Of a stretch of 64,000 bases of DNA, positions 1 to 11,399 are shown piece by piece (positions within the stretch are counted from its first letter, which is position 1; the number at the start of each line of letters is the position of its first letter). The stretch is from the NCBI GenBank assembly GCA_973895155.1, contig OZ316897.1, positions 18,228,001 to 18,292,000 on the forward strand, read 5' to 3'. Source of the DNA: Marsupella aquatica. Lineage: Eukaryota > Marchantiophyta. The translations under genes and the position numbers were made by a program. Under the pieces are notes generated by a model. It was not told where the DNA came from. It ran no database searches and worked only from the letters and a program-made list of their open reading frames with translations.

Positions 1-68
1 GATGATCAAAACAAACAAGTCCCTGCGCACTTTAGGACTTCGAAGGCTGGACAAGGGCAAGACCATCA
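1..68 (+). pseudogene. Relic of Roco (LRR) exon 1
   Basis: These bases closely match part of exon 1 of the two Roco genes in this window (about 2469-2530 and 21378-21436), the stretch encoding a leucine-rich repeat beginning MIKTNKSLRTLGL. The match ends near base 68 and the following DNA instead resembles the region upstream of the Roco genes (from about 18970). The piece is therefore a truncated exon joined to upstream-type DNA. It may continue to the left of the window, which cannot be seen. Confidence 0.7.
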
Positions 69-1609
69 TGTCACAGAGAACGAGATTTAGAGACTGTCGA
101 TATATGCAGTTCATTACCCCGATGGTGCATTCCCTTTGGTACAGCCAATTTTAGTCTCTATGGTGATACCCTGTCAACTTCAGATCCCCTTCTGAATGGA
201 GCCGAGCTACTATATACGACTTACCAAACTGTCAAAACCATCATGTCATTGATAGATTGGTAATATTATTTCATAATCACGATCCGCCCAAGTTCTGGTC
301 CACGTTTTGCTCTTACACAACGTCCAATCAACCCTCTCTCACTGGGTTCATCCGATACTGGTCATGCAAGATTGGATTTGTTAGGCCTAAAGTCTCGAGC
401 TGGTTGGTTGCTGTACGCTATGTGATGTCAGTTTGTCTCGAGTGTCGAGGGTCCGTTGCTTCTCTCTGACTTTTATTTGTGACATCTTCTATTCTACACA
501 CTTCACAATGATATTTAAGATTTCCTGCATGTTGATTATGGTCCGTCTTGTGGCGGACAGGAGGCTGTTGGCGACTTGCAGCAACGGCGAAGCGTTTTGA
601 TTTGGAAGTGACGGGCTCCAGCTTACATGATCGGAGCCTACGCTCAAAGAGAGCAAAAGACTGGTCAGGAGCTAATCTTTCAGGTGAGAGTCATGTTTCA
701 TGTTACCGATCCTGGCAATTGACAGAGGTAGTGATTACACGATCGACCGTCATCTATGGTAACTAGAGGACTTGGTCCTGGAGTTTAGCTAGACAGATTC
801 CATTCGGCACTTGTCATCCCGACAAGACAAAGAAGTTTGTGGACTCCTTCCGAAGCTTTGCCGGCCAGAGCTGCCCGAGTCCTTTTTAATAGAGACCCGC
901 CATAGTCACATTGCGGGGCTGCGCACAGTTTATTTCTATCAGTCGGAGATATTAATCTGTTGTTTGATAGTTGTTCCATCCATTCCATCCGTCTGTCACT
1001 TGGGAATTCACAGCCCATCAGCTTCGATTTCTGATGATACTTGGGACCAATGCAATTGCTGCTTTGGACACTGAAATTGCTCATGGCCAAATGTTTTACT
1101 TGCTGATCTGTATTCAAAATATTGATCTGCTCGGACTGAGCAGGAGGTGCTTTGTGTACCAAATATTGATCACAGTTTCGATTCTAGACGATAGAAATTG
1201 CTCGCTAACCATTGCGTTGCTAAGTAACAGTTCTGTTCTTGTTCCTCAATACGTCAAGTACTCAGAATTGATCGTGGTGGTGTACCACTGTTGTATCTGT
1301 ACGAAATTTCATCATCCGTGGAACTATGTTGCTTCAACATGCGATAGAAACACACTCCAAGCAACAAAAAGATAGCACTGTAGAATCCATTGGAAGGTGT
1401 ACGTGCGTCGTTACTCTATGAAAACGTGTGATGCGTACTGATTTCTGCAAATTGAGTCTGGCGCAGGACGCTGAAATTTGGAAGGGAGTCTCCATGTGCT
1501 GGCTTCTGCTATATCCCAGTCCGAGAAAGGATATCCTCACGGAATTCTTTCAACGAAAAGGGCTGCTGAATCTTCGGTTGATTGCAAGTAGTTCCAAACT
1601 GGGTTCAAG
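69..1609. repeat. Duplicated region upstream of Roco copy A
   Basis: This 1.5-kb stretch aligns with about 18971-20470, the DNA upstream of the second Roco gene, with many substitutions and small indels. It must contain the promoter and 5' leader of copy A if that copy is transcribed. A 333-bp reading frame (1043-1375) stays open in both copies, but most differences change amino acids, so I do not call it a gene. No other coding or RNA feature was recognised. Confidence 0.65.
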
Positions 1610-2903
1610 ATGGCCGCAAGTAGCAGCAACTGCGATGACTGGGATGAAACCGTGGCTTATTGGAGCGGAGTTGGAGAGCTGGGCATGGAGGCTGCTCTTC
1701 CTGGAGCAGGATGTTTGGAACAGAGTATTGTTGAAATGCTGAGTGAGGTCAAAAGCAATGGAGATATCTTCGAACTGGTAAAGTTGAACAACCTGACACA
1801 TCCTGAGTCGGCGAGAGCTGTGGTTCTTGCTACGATCGGTCGCGACATTTCACTTACCAAGACAGTCTTCTCCAGTGCAGACGTTCGGGCTATGACCGTG
1901 AACGAGGCAGCTGCTCTTTGTGTCAACTTGTGTTCTAACACCAATATTACAGATCTTATCTTATCCAATATGAACGTTTTTGGTACAGTCAAGGGGTGCG
2001 GGCTCTTGGCCAATGCCTTGGCAACGAATTCGTCTTTGCGCGATCTTCACTTGATTGAGGTCGACATGGGAAGTACTGGTGTGAGATGCCTACTGCATGG
2101 GCTAAAGTCAAACAAGACTCTCGAAACACTCGACCTCGGGCGCAACCCCCTGCTGGATGAAGGAATCTCGTGTGTAGCTGAATTTCTGATCAATAACGCT
2201 ACAATCAAGTGTTTGTACCTTCGTACCACTGGTATCTCTCTGGAAGGCGCAAAACAGATGTCCTCGGTCTTGGCGAGCAACTCTACATTGAGGACTTTAT
2301 CTGTTGGAGTTGAAGGTATTGGGAGAGAAGGAATGAAGATGTTACTCCAGCCACTGTCCTCGGACTTGGGGCAAGGTGAACCGAGTGCCAACAGCCCGAA
2401 GAACACATCTTTGGAACGTTTGTACTTAAATGGCCCAAATCGGGAGTGTGTGGAGTCCGTGACACATATGATCAAAACAAACAAGTCTCTGCGCACTTTA
2501 GGACTTGAAAGCACAGACAAGGGCGAGCCGTGCTTGGCGCCATTCCTGCGTACAGATTGGAAGGAGACAATTATCCCCGCCCTAAAAGCAAATAGTACCC
2601 TCACGTACCTCGTCTTGTTGGGATGTTACGGGGTGAATGGAGAAGACGTCTATGAGTCTCTGCTGGATCTGCTCCAAAACAGCGGTACCGGATTAGAAAG
2701 GATCATTCTTGGTCAAACTGGTTTGGAATCCAGGCAGGGACAAATCAACGAAGAGCTTAGGATCAACAAGGAGTATCGATCTCGGCTCAAGGGTCAACCC
2801 CAAACGCCAGTTACTTCTGGTCGTATCGTGTTGTGCGGATATGGTTTTGCAGGTACTCTTCACTCTGAGCTTACCTCTCAATTCTCAATCCTAAAATTGA
2901 ATT

Positions 2904-3157
2904 GCTTGTGGCCCGGTTTGACCTTGCCCGTCAAACTGGGCGAAAATGGCCGGCAAATGGGCACCTGGCACCCGGGCTCGGGAGTAGTCCGGGAGGGGTG
3001 GGTTCGGGTTTGGGGGAATGGGTTCGGTTTTGGGGGGGTGGGTTCGGGTTTGGGTCAAATATATCCGTCAAATTGGTCGTTTTTGGGCCGTCATTTGACG
3101 ATTTGACGTGCCCGACAAGGCGTCAAGGTGCCCGTCAGGTTACACCGGGGCTTGTGG
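2904..3157. mobile_element. hAT-type MITE with 8-bp target duplication
   Basis: A 238-bp insertion (2912-3149) lies in intron 1 of Roco copy A. It is flanked by the perfect direct repeat GCTTGTGG (2904-2911 and 3150-3157), which occurs once at the matching place in copy B (21921-21928), so the empty site is visible. The ends are imperfect inverted repeats: CCCGGTTTGACC on the left and CCCGGTGTAACC on the right, reverse-complemented. An 8-bp duplication with short terminal inverted repeats is the signature of hAT elements. It has no coding capacity. The interior holds a G-rich direct repeat (2995-3058). Confidence 0.88.
2995..3058 (+). repeat. G-rich direct repeats inside the MITE
   Basis: Three near-identical blocks of the type GGGTTCGGGTTTGGG lie in tandem, separated by GGTGGG-like spacers. 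The plus strand has many runs of three or more G, so a G-quadruplex is possible in DNA or in the intron RNA. The motif resembles telomere-like TTTGGG repeats but is not one. Confidence 0.6.
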
Positions 3158-6100
3158 ACGTGTGTGAGTATGTACATGTAAGTGATTAGTCGAGAAGTAT
3201 GTAGAAACCGTTTTGACTGTATTGAACCAGCGTGTATGTATTGGTTGTTAAAGATCCAACCACAAGTTCATCAGTGAGAGTGGTTGCATTGTGCTCCTTA
3301 AATGTCCACATTCATCTTTGCTTTGCCAAGGCAACATGGTTTTACATTGCTTATTATCACTACTTAACCTATTTAGTAAAGTGAATTATTAACATTTAAT
3401 TGGGCAACATAAAGTATACTTTTGGTTTTCAAAAAGTGTACATTTTGGCAAGAAACAAATGTCATGGTCATTCATTACAGATACCACCATGTTCATCCTT
3501 TGTAAATAAACTTCTAGTAAAGGATACTTTTTGCACACTCAAGTTTTATCATTTAGGTGTAGAATATTGCACTATACTGTACAATTCAGTGTTAAAAAAA
3601 TGTACATTTAGAGATAAAAATCAAACATTTAGACATCACAAAATGAAGAGATAACAAAATAAAATACACAACTTTTAATGAATAGAGTGAAATAGAATTC
3701 AAACTTATGTGCTAAATGTGGTGTAATGCTAGGTCTATTGGTTTGAATGGCAGGAAAAACAGAAATTTCCAAGACCATGAAGCGCATAGAGCATGGCACT
3801 TCCTACACTCACCCCCTCCAAATGCTTTGGAAGAGACTGATGCAATTGTACCCTTGTCTGCAACAAATCCTGCTTGGGAGCAATGCGCCCAAAGAATTGA
3901 CAGCCCGAACAAGAGGATTTCAGGTAGTACTTCTTGAGAAACAACCAGATTTGAAGTCCGTTTGGGACTTCGCTGGGCAAAAGGAATACTATGCCCTTCA
4001 TGACTACGTGTTCCCTAATGTCAAGAATTCATATTTTCTGTATGTCTGTAGTTGTCGATGTCTTCTAGATGATGCAGATCCAAAAGGCAAAATTAAGGAT
4101 CCAAGTTCCATTAGAGATGAGTGTGAGTATTGGATGAGATTTCTGGCGTCCAATTCTAAACAAGGCGGAGGGAGTCAATTGCCTCGAGTGAGATTTGTTC
4201 TCACCAAGACAGATACCCTCCACTCCCCAGGGCAATTTGTTCCCAGAGCAAAGCGTGTGGTGCGTGAGTTGAAAAATGTGTTCAAGGATGTCCTCGATTT
4301 GAGTGACCACGTTGAGGTTGTGAATGCTCATTTTACTGGAGATGTGCAGCGCCTGCTCACTGCAAGTAGTAACAACTTAAAAGAGATCTTGGCACAGCAA
4401 ACAGAATATGTCGTGTGTGAGCAAGTTCGTGATCTTTTGGAGGGCTGGTCCAAGAAAAATCCCTTGAAACCTGTTCTAAGCCTTGAGGAATTTTACAAGT
4501 TGTGTAGAGAAGACCTAGATTTTGATCAGCTATCAGAGGAGGGGTGGAAGATTGTCTTGGCTTATCTGAATGATTTAGGAGAAATCATATTTTCCAAGAA
4601 AACTGATTTCATTGTGACCAACCCTAGTTGGTTTGGGATCGATGTTTTGGGTTCTTTGATAAATGCATTCAAAGGAGCAGACCAGCCTCCAAGAGAGGAT
4701 TCCACATGCATTAGTGCTTTCTCGGGTGGCAGTGCTTTCTGGGGTCGCAGGGAGGTTTATGAGCTTGACCATCGCCAGGGCTTTGTAGCGAGGCAAGACA
4801 TGAAAGAACATTTGGAGGTGTCGTTGCAGAGCATGGATCTGAAGCAAAGTATCCCACCAGAGAAATTGATAGATTTGATGATCCATTTGGAAATGTGCTT
4901 TGAAAATACCCAAGAAGATCCAGAAAAAATGGATTCTTCGTTGTTCATGCCAGCCGTTTTTGATGATGAGAAGGAGACTGCTGCAAAGGGCGAACGTCCA
5001 CTGCGATGGAAAGTACAACAGGAAGGGCACTTGGAGTATTTTGGCCGTCGCCTTGAATGTCAGAATAGATCCACCACATTTTTGACGCCTGGATTTTTCC
5101 CGAGGTTGCAGGTAATTCTGGAAGCTTTGAACTCATTTCAAGCCTTTTGGTCTCTTGAAGATCATATCTTGGCAATCAAACTATCAAGATTGTATGTTGG
5201 CAATTGGACTATGTGTGTGAACCTTGCTGATATTGTTCTGTTTTGTCCTGCATTCAATATATTTGTGATTTGCATTGCTTTTTAAAATAATGGCCTGATG
5301 CATGTAGGTTCACTTGAGGAATTACATACATGAAGAAGGGTGGACAAAGAATCTTGGGTTTGAAGTTGGAAGGAATCTCATAGCCTTTGCAGAAAGTGGT
5401 ATTGAAATATATGTAGAATATGCTGGTGACACAGATGATTTCATTGATATACTAGTCAGATCATCTGAATAGTTCACAAAGACTATTGAATTTGTACAAA
5501 AACATGTAGTGGAGACAATCCGCACGTTTTGTGCTTCGCCTCAGGGATGCCAAGGAGTGGAGCTTGTTGAATCTGTCATAAGGCCCGTGTGTGTAGAGTA
5601 CCTTCACTTGTGCATAGGTAGGAAAGTGCACTCTGTTTTCGTCTCAGAGCTCAAACGTAGATTAGCCAAGGACAAAGGCTCTCAACATACGTGGAGTCAA
5701 AGAATAGAAGATGTCAGCGATACTGACCGGGCTCTTGACTTGCTGGAGGGAAAGGGTTCACATGAGAAGATTAGTAGCAAAGGTCAAGTGAGTCTGGCCC
5801 CCTTGGTTTCGAACTCCACAGCTTCAGTGTCAAGCAGTACCGATCAATTACCGAAACTCTTCTATCCATCCATAGAAGACGTGGATCCACTCAGGAGATT
5901 GGAAACTCGCCTCAACTTGACTAAGGTGATCCCAATCAAGCTTCATCTTCTATGCGACCACAAACACGGATCGCATAAAGTCGAAGGTCAGCCGGGAAGG
6001 ACAGTGAAGTTGAATGCCAGGGCGGGTGGTTATGACATACCTATAGTGAAGCTTGCGGTGTCTCTCCTCTGGGCCGGTGTGAGCATGGTTGGTGCAGTGC

Positions 6101-6606
6101 CGCAGGTAGACGACTGGATCCAGAGCTTGTTCACCGTCCCTGAAATGCCCACCCTGGATGGCGAAATGGTGCACGAGATGATGAACCCTGGCCGTCCCCG
6201 CGGTCCAGTTTCAGAAGAACAAATCTTGAAGGCGCTGGAGAGGTATTGGAAGGTTGATCCCCACACGCAAGGTCTCAAGGACATCCTTAAACTGGATGAC
6301 GGCTCAAGCTTTTGGAATGACTTCCAACTGCGCAAAGTAGTCTACAACGCAGAATCAGGTTATGAAAAAAGGATCGGCTGGGTGTGTGACAGCCACTTTA
6401 AGAAGGGACTCAAGCAACGAATTTTGCGCTCCACAACTCATTGAAAAAGATGGAGAGTAAGGTCAAAATATATTTGTTTGACGAGACAAATGGAAAGGTT
6501 CATCGCAGAACTGTGAATTGTTGGCGCGCAATATCGGCATCTAGAGCGATCAATTGTGTACCCTGCTCCAGCTTTCGACCAGTCGTCTACATGTATCGAC
6601 CCTGAC

Positions 6607-8032
6607 ATGCTGCAGTAGGTGTGGTGCCCTTGATGAATTTGCCCACAGGCCGTTCAACGGACAGCGTTTCTGTGATGGACAGTTTGGCAATTGTGAAGCA
6701 GGTACTCATGAAGCTTGTCTTTCTTGAAATGCACAGGAAACACCGTACTTTTGTTATCTATCAAATGTCTTCAAGACTGTCTGACCGATCCAACCTTATG
6801 CAGGTTGCTCGAATTCCGTAATGGTGCCCCATAAGTCGTAACGATTCCTCATGCTGAAATGGATAAAGTATGTTTCTGCTCACTTGAACTTCACGGTTCA
6901 TGACTTATCACTGCTGTAGCTCTCATTTGAAGAATTATCTCCAGGTTTAGGGCTTTGCAGACGGTCAGAAGATGTGCTTATGCAGGGTCAGACGAAGGAT
7001 ATACAGTTCCAGCCCTTGGGAATTTTTGCGTAGATTACGTTTTACAATTCAACTCTCGTCATGTTACTTAATTTCACAAGCAAAGACCATGTCGGTATGA
7101 ATGACTGAGCAAATGGAATTTCCTTGCTCTAAGAATGAATTGTTTCTTAAGTAAATTGGTGCCAACGTGGGTGTATGTGCAACTAATCAGGCATGCTGTC
7201 AAATGCAGAATCAAAGAACGATGAACAACACCAGCTAAGAACAAACGAGAGCGACGAAGATAACCTGCGGAAACTGCTTCTCAACTCCGAAACAATTCCA
7301 AGCACTGGCCAGAAATTTGAGATGCTGCAGTAGGTGTATGTGGCCCTTGATGAATCTACCCACAGGCCGTTCAACGGACAGCGTTTCTGTGATGGACAGT
7401 TCGGCAATTGTGAAGCAGGTACTCATGAAGTCTTCCTTGAAATGCACAGGGAACACCCCACTTTTGTTATCTATCAAATGTCTTCAAGACTGTCTGCCCG
7501 ATCCAACCTTATGCAGGTTGCTCGAATGCTGCAATGATGCCCCATAAGTCCTAACGATTCCTCATGCTGAAATGGATAAATTATGTTTCGGCTCACTTGA
7601 ACTTCACGGTTCATGACTTATCACAGCTGTAGCTCTCATTTGAAGAATTATCTCCAGGATTAGGGCTTTCCAGACGGTCAGAAGATGTGCTTATGCAGGG
7701 TCAGACGAAGGATATACAGTTCCAGCCCTTGGGAATTTTTGCGTAGATTACGTTTTACAATTCAACTCTCGTCATGTTACTTAATTTCACGAGCAAAGAC
7801 CATGTCGGTATGAATGACTGAGCAAATGGAATTTACTTGCTCTAAGAATGAATTGTTTCTTTAGTAAATTGGTGCCAACGTGGGTGTATGTGCAACTAAT
7901 CAGGCATGCTGTCAAATGCAGAATCAAAGAACGATGAACAACACCAGCTAAGAACAAACGAGAGCGACGAAGATAACCTGCTTAAACTGCTTCTCAACTC
8001 CGAAACAATTACAAGCACTGGCCAGAAATTTC
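6607..8032. repeat. 713-bp tandem duplication downstream of Roco A
   Basis: Two head-to-tail copies, about 6607-7321 and 7322-8032, are almost identical over their whole length, including the distinctive start CTGCAGTAGGTG and the end near CCAGAAATTT. The left copy begins just after the 3' end of Roco copy A. No conserved reading frame or known family was recognised. The high identity suggests a recent duplication or gene conversion. Confidence 0.85.
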
Positions 8033-8960
8033 AGAAGTAGCCCTTTAGCCGTGCCTTCCATCTGGTAGAAGTATCCCTTGACTTTGATTGACTAGCGATT
8101 CTAAGAAGTGAACCATGAGCATCCAAGCTCTTGTGCTGATCTTGGTAGTGGTAATTAGTTCTCAGTAGGCTAGAACCTAGGAAAATGATGAATTGACCCA
8201 GATTGTTTTAAATTCTTTTGTTTGAATATAGAGCAAACGGTAGCTGGAGAAATTACAGACTGTACACCTCTTTCTTCTACATTTTAATCGCATGTTACAC
8301 TTTTGGTCACACGCAGGCCAGGTAGCTGGTTGTCAACTTGAGGAGAATGTTAAGGCATATTGTCATTTTCATTACCCTTTGCCATCTACATATAATTACA
8401 GGGTACAGCGTTGGAACCCTTTCTATCTTGATAATTTACAGAACTGGAGTTGTGTAATCTTCAGATCCAGTTAAATCATGAATCGGGTGATTTTGTATAG
8501 ACATAATCACGGACAAGCTGAAACTATCTACCCTTACATATCGTTACTATCACGGGTCTGGAATTCTTGTTGGTAACGGGAAAAGCTATTCTAATCTGAT
8601 TTCTGATCTTCGTTCCCACCTCATCTCCTTTGACTCCTTCGGATGGCAATGATGTCTCTTACGGATGGAAATCTTGAAGGTTACGGCACACTAGTGATGC
8701 ACACAGCTATGGTTTTTTACGCTGTAGCAGACAAGTCATTACTGGGCGTCTACATGCCCAAAAGGAATATGATGTATCGGTTGTCTCGATTGTGATACGA
8801 GCAAAATGGGGAAACGACTTGTAAGCTTTGTCCTTATTACTCATCCAATAAGTTAAGCAGTATCGAGAATGGAATTTCATGAAATTGTAATGTGCGCAGT
8901 ACCAATATCCTCACCTCAAGAAGAAAAAAATATGTTGATTGGATGGACCTCCTTCCTACA
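8033..8960. other. No recognised feature
   Basis: This stretch is AT-rich with short, unsupported reading frames only. I see no splice-consistent coding segment, transposon end or RNA gene. Confidence 0.4.
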
Positions 8961-9362
8961 GTTCATGGTGGAATTATTGGTTTATCTTGCTTCAAACATA
9001 TGTTGCACTGGGTGGAAATATGCACACTCTCCAATGTATGAACCTTGTAAGAGTGGTTAAGTTTTAGTGGTTGATATTCATCTTAAAGCTATAGGGAGTT
9101 AATTATGCCAAACTAACTGACTGTGATTGTGGTGGAAAACAAAAGACTTGGGAGTGTTGGTTGATCCAAGTCCAGGAGGGGCATTCAAACTTGAATCCAC
9201 GTAGGCACGGTGAACATAGCACTCACGTTTCTGATCCCATTGGATCACGGAGGCCAGATGTAACACAAGTTGTGCATGATACAAATGAAGCTACTGTATA
9301 TAGCTTGCTGACCCAAACAATGTTGCCAAATGTGGTCCTCTTTGCATGAATTCTTCATGATG
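8961..9362. repeat. Block repeated in inverted orientation at 27.95-28.35 kb
   Basis: The reverse complement of this block is recognisable at about 27951-28345. Shared stretches include the segment around GGATCACGGAGGCCAGATGT and the segment preceding TTCATGATGGAAAC. Identity is moderate with small indels. The inverted copy forms the edge at which the SbcC-like exon 10 is cut off. Confidence 0.65.
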
Positions 9363-11080
9363 GAAACGTCGTTGCGATATAATTCTCATCGACTTTAGCC
9401 TCCATGTTGTCCGTGTTCATTCGAATTTTCCGATTTGTCTGAATATTGAACTGCGAATGAGTCAGATCGATTTCACAGATTCTATTGTACAATCATGTTA
9501 GCACAAGAACTCGAGAGCTCTAGTAAGCTTCTCTTTTCTGATACACTTGCCCATCTTTTTCCGGGGTTGTGCTCTGGGGTCTTTTAAATAGACGATTGAC
9601 TGTCAAGGGACATGTCCTCAAGTAAAAAGTATTCCTGAAGCTTACACCTGTTATGAAAACCGCAATCCGAATGGATAACTGCTAGGAAGGCCATGGACTT
9701 GTGGGCAGAAGACATTCAGTAAAGTAATCGAACATTGGGACAAGAAGCTGCCATGATTTGAATTGAGTTTGGTAGGAACATGAGTTGGGTGATGAGTGAT
9801 ACTGAAATACGTGAGCTGTCTTGACAAAACAGAAACGACCATGAGCCCACAAGTAGGTGGTGGGGGGGGGGGGGGGAGGGGGAGAGCAGACGCGCGGTAG
9901 CTGAAGAAATTACAGAGTGTCTAGACCAATATTTACAGGGCAAGGTGCTCCTGCAGTGGCTCCTTCAAATTATTTACTCGTTGGGTCGGTTCCAGTCAGA
10001 AAACTTACTGACCCTCGAGCTGTGTTCTGGTTTCAAATACATGATTGACGATCAAGGGACAAAACCTTTGACTGATTAAAAGTATCCCAGCAGCTTTATT
10101 ACACCTTTGTCAAAACCAAAATACTAATGGATTACGATTGCGAAGAAGGCAATGGACTGGTTGACAGAACCATTACTCAATTGTAGTTTGTTTGGCCCTT
10201 TCTTGTAAATTGGGCCTTTCTCGCTGAAGCGTTGAGAGTAGAAAAGCTGCCATTATCCAATCGAGTCGAGTTTGTTGATTGTGAAATAATGTACGTGACC
10301 TGTCTTGACAAGGGTGGCTTGTTTCAGTACCCTGTAAGACTTATCAAGGGTGATTTTCATTGTTTACTCCTGCCCTTTCGGTGATCTGAGGTCCTAAAAG
10401 AGGATTTTCTGAACCAATTTAATGGTCTGGAGTGGTTCCCACCCTAAACACTTGTCTGCGTGGGGACCATGGGCAGCCTTCGGCGGGATCGGATTTTATA
10501 GAGTAAAATTAGACAGGTGAATGGAATCTGACAGTTTGGACACGGCAAGAATCCCAGGTCAAAATTAGGTGTTAAATGATGGTAAACGTGCTCGAGTTTT
10601 TCTCCCACATTTACAATACCCTACCATTTAAGATAATCGGTGAAAAGCCTCCTTGAACCTCGATGTTTGCAAATATCTTCCATCCCGCTGACAGACACAA
10701 CTCTCGTGGATCCCCAGGAAACATCACGCTTTACTCACCTGACTGAAAACTGGCAAATGTGGTGAACCCTGCTCCTTGGAATCAACCCCGCCCCATGCTT
10801 GGTCTCGATTTCCTAGCTGCCTATCTTATTGGCTACATCACCCTCTATCCTGTCCAAATGTAAATGGATTTTCGGTGAAGTAAGCAGCGGGATAATGCTT
10901 GCATCATCTCAACCTCAAATAGTTTTTATCATCAAGAATGAGCAGCAAAATTTGATTGCAGACATCCATTACCAGGTCTCGTTCATTGCATTATTCTTCC
11001 CAACAATTGATAATTCCTATTGTTCTACTGGTGAACTCATCCGGAATTTAAGGACTTTGATTGATCAAGTTCACATAGCA
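9353..11080. repeat. Duplicated block, second copy at 58.75-60.3 kb
   Basis: This segment aligns in direct orientation with about 58757-60300, with indels such as a 200-bp section missing from the second copy around 9640-9880. The best-conserved part (about 10320-11080) includes an open stretch, 10829-11100, that is also open at 60050-60300 (SSGIMLASSQPQI...). I recognise no protein family there and cannot tell whether it was once an exon. Confidence 0.65.
9862..9876 (+). repeat. Poly-G tract
   Basis: A run of 15 consecutive G, followed by AGGGGG, interrupts the duplicated block. It is likely to be length-variable and prone to sequencing error. Confidence 0.9.
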
Positions 11081-11182
11081 GCAGCAAGTCTGCGAACAGA
11101 ACGTAAACGCAATTATGACATTCTGCCCTAGCTATTAGCACGACCTGGTTAGAGACCAGGTCTTCCCTGAAATCGTCCACAT

Positions 11183-11323
11183 GACATCCCTGCTGTCTGA
11201 TAAGGATACTTGTTTGGTAACACCGAGACAGATTTAACAAACAATTGATGACATCTCTGATGTCTGATGAGGGATACTTGTTTTGTAACACCGGGACAGA
11301 TTTAGCAAACAATTGCCGTGACA
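11183..11323. repeat. Short tandem duplication of about 70 bp
   Basis: Two similar units follow each other, each running from a GACATC...TGTCTGAT start to GACAGATTTA(A/G)CAAACAATTG. The reverse complement of the adjoining 11320-11370 is found near 57605-57640 and 63470-63510, so this is also part of the rearranged mosaic. Confidence 0.6.
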
Positions 11324-11399
11324 TCCTCAGCGGCTTAGGATTCCAACTTGATGAATGTCAAAGTTCAGCAAATGACGAAGATAGTTTTCCACAATAAAT

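Larger units (their letters stand above)
1610..6444 (+). pseudogene. LRR-Roc-COR (Roco) protein, copy A, nonsense-truncated
   Basis: Roco proteins are LRR-linked Ras-like GTPases (Roc) followed by a COR dimerisation domain; plant TORNADO1 has this architecture. Three exons are inferred: 1610-2852, 3754-5111 and 5308-6444, with GT-AG borders at 2853/3753 and 5112/5307. Exon 1 encodes an N-terminal region and about 300 residues of RNI-type LRRs. Intron 1 splits the P-loop, giving GYGFAGKT across the junction. DFAGQ (about residue 486), LTKTDT and the COR motif YLNDLGEIIFS follow. In exon 3 a TAG at 5470-5472 replaces the Pro codon of copy B, ending the protein at about 921 residues; the frame is otherwise open to 6444. 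After SSTDQ (about 5850) the sequence no longer matches copy B at DNA level, and the coiled-coil segment is missing. It still ends in a related domain (LRKVVYNAES, GWVCDSHFKK). A MITE sits in intron 1. The truncated product might still be made. Confidence 0.85.

Noticed and set aside
1043-1375. Reading frame conserved upstream of both Roco copies (also 19978-20310)
   Set aside because: Most differences between the copies change amino acids, there is no recognisable motif, and both copies are simply homologous flanks; no sign of selection on a protein.
10829-11131. Possible exon shared with 60050-60300
   Set aside because: The frame is conserved between two duplicated blocks but has no known motif and no clear splice partners; kept as repeat only.
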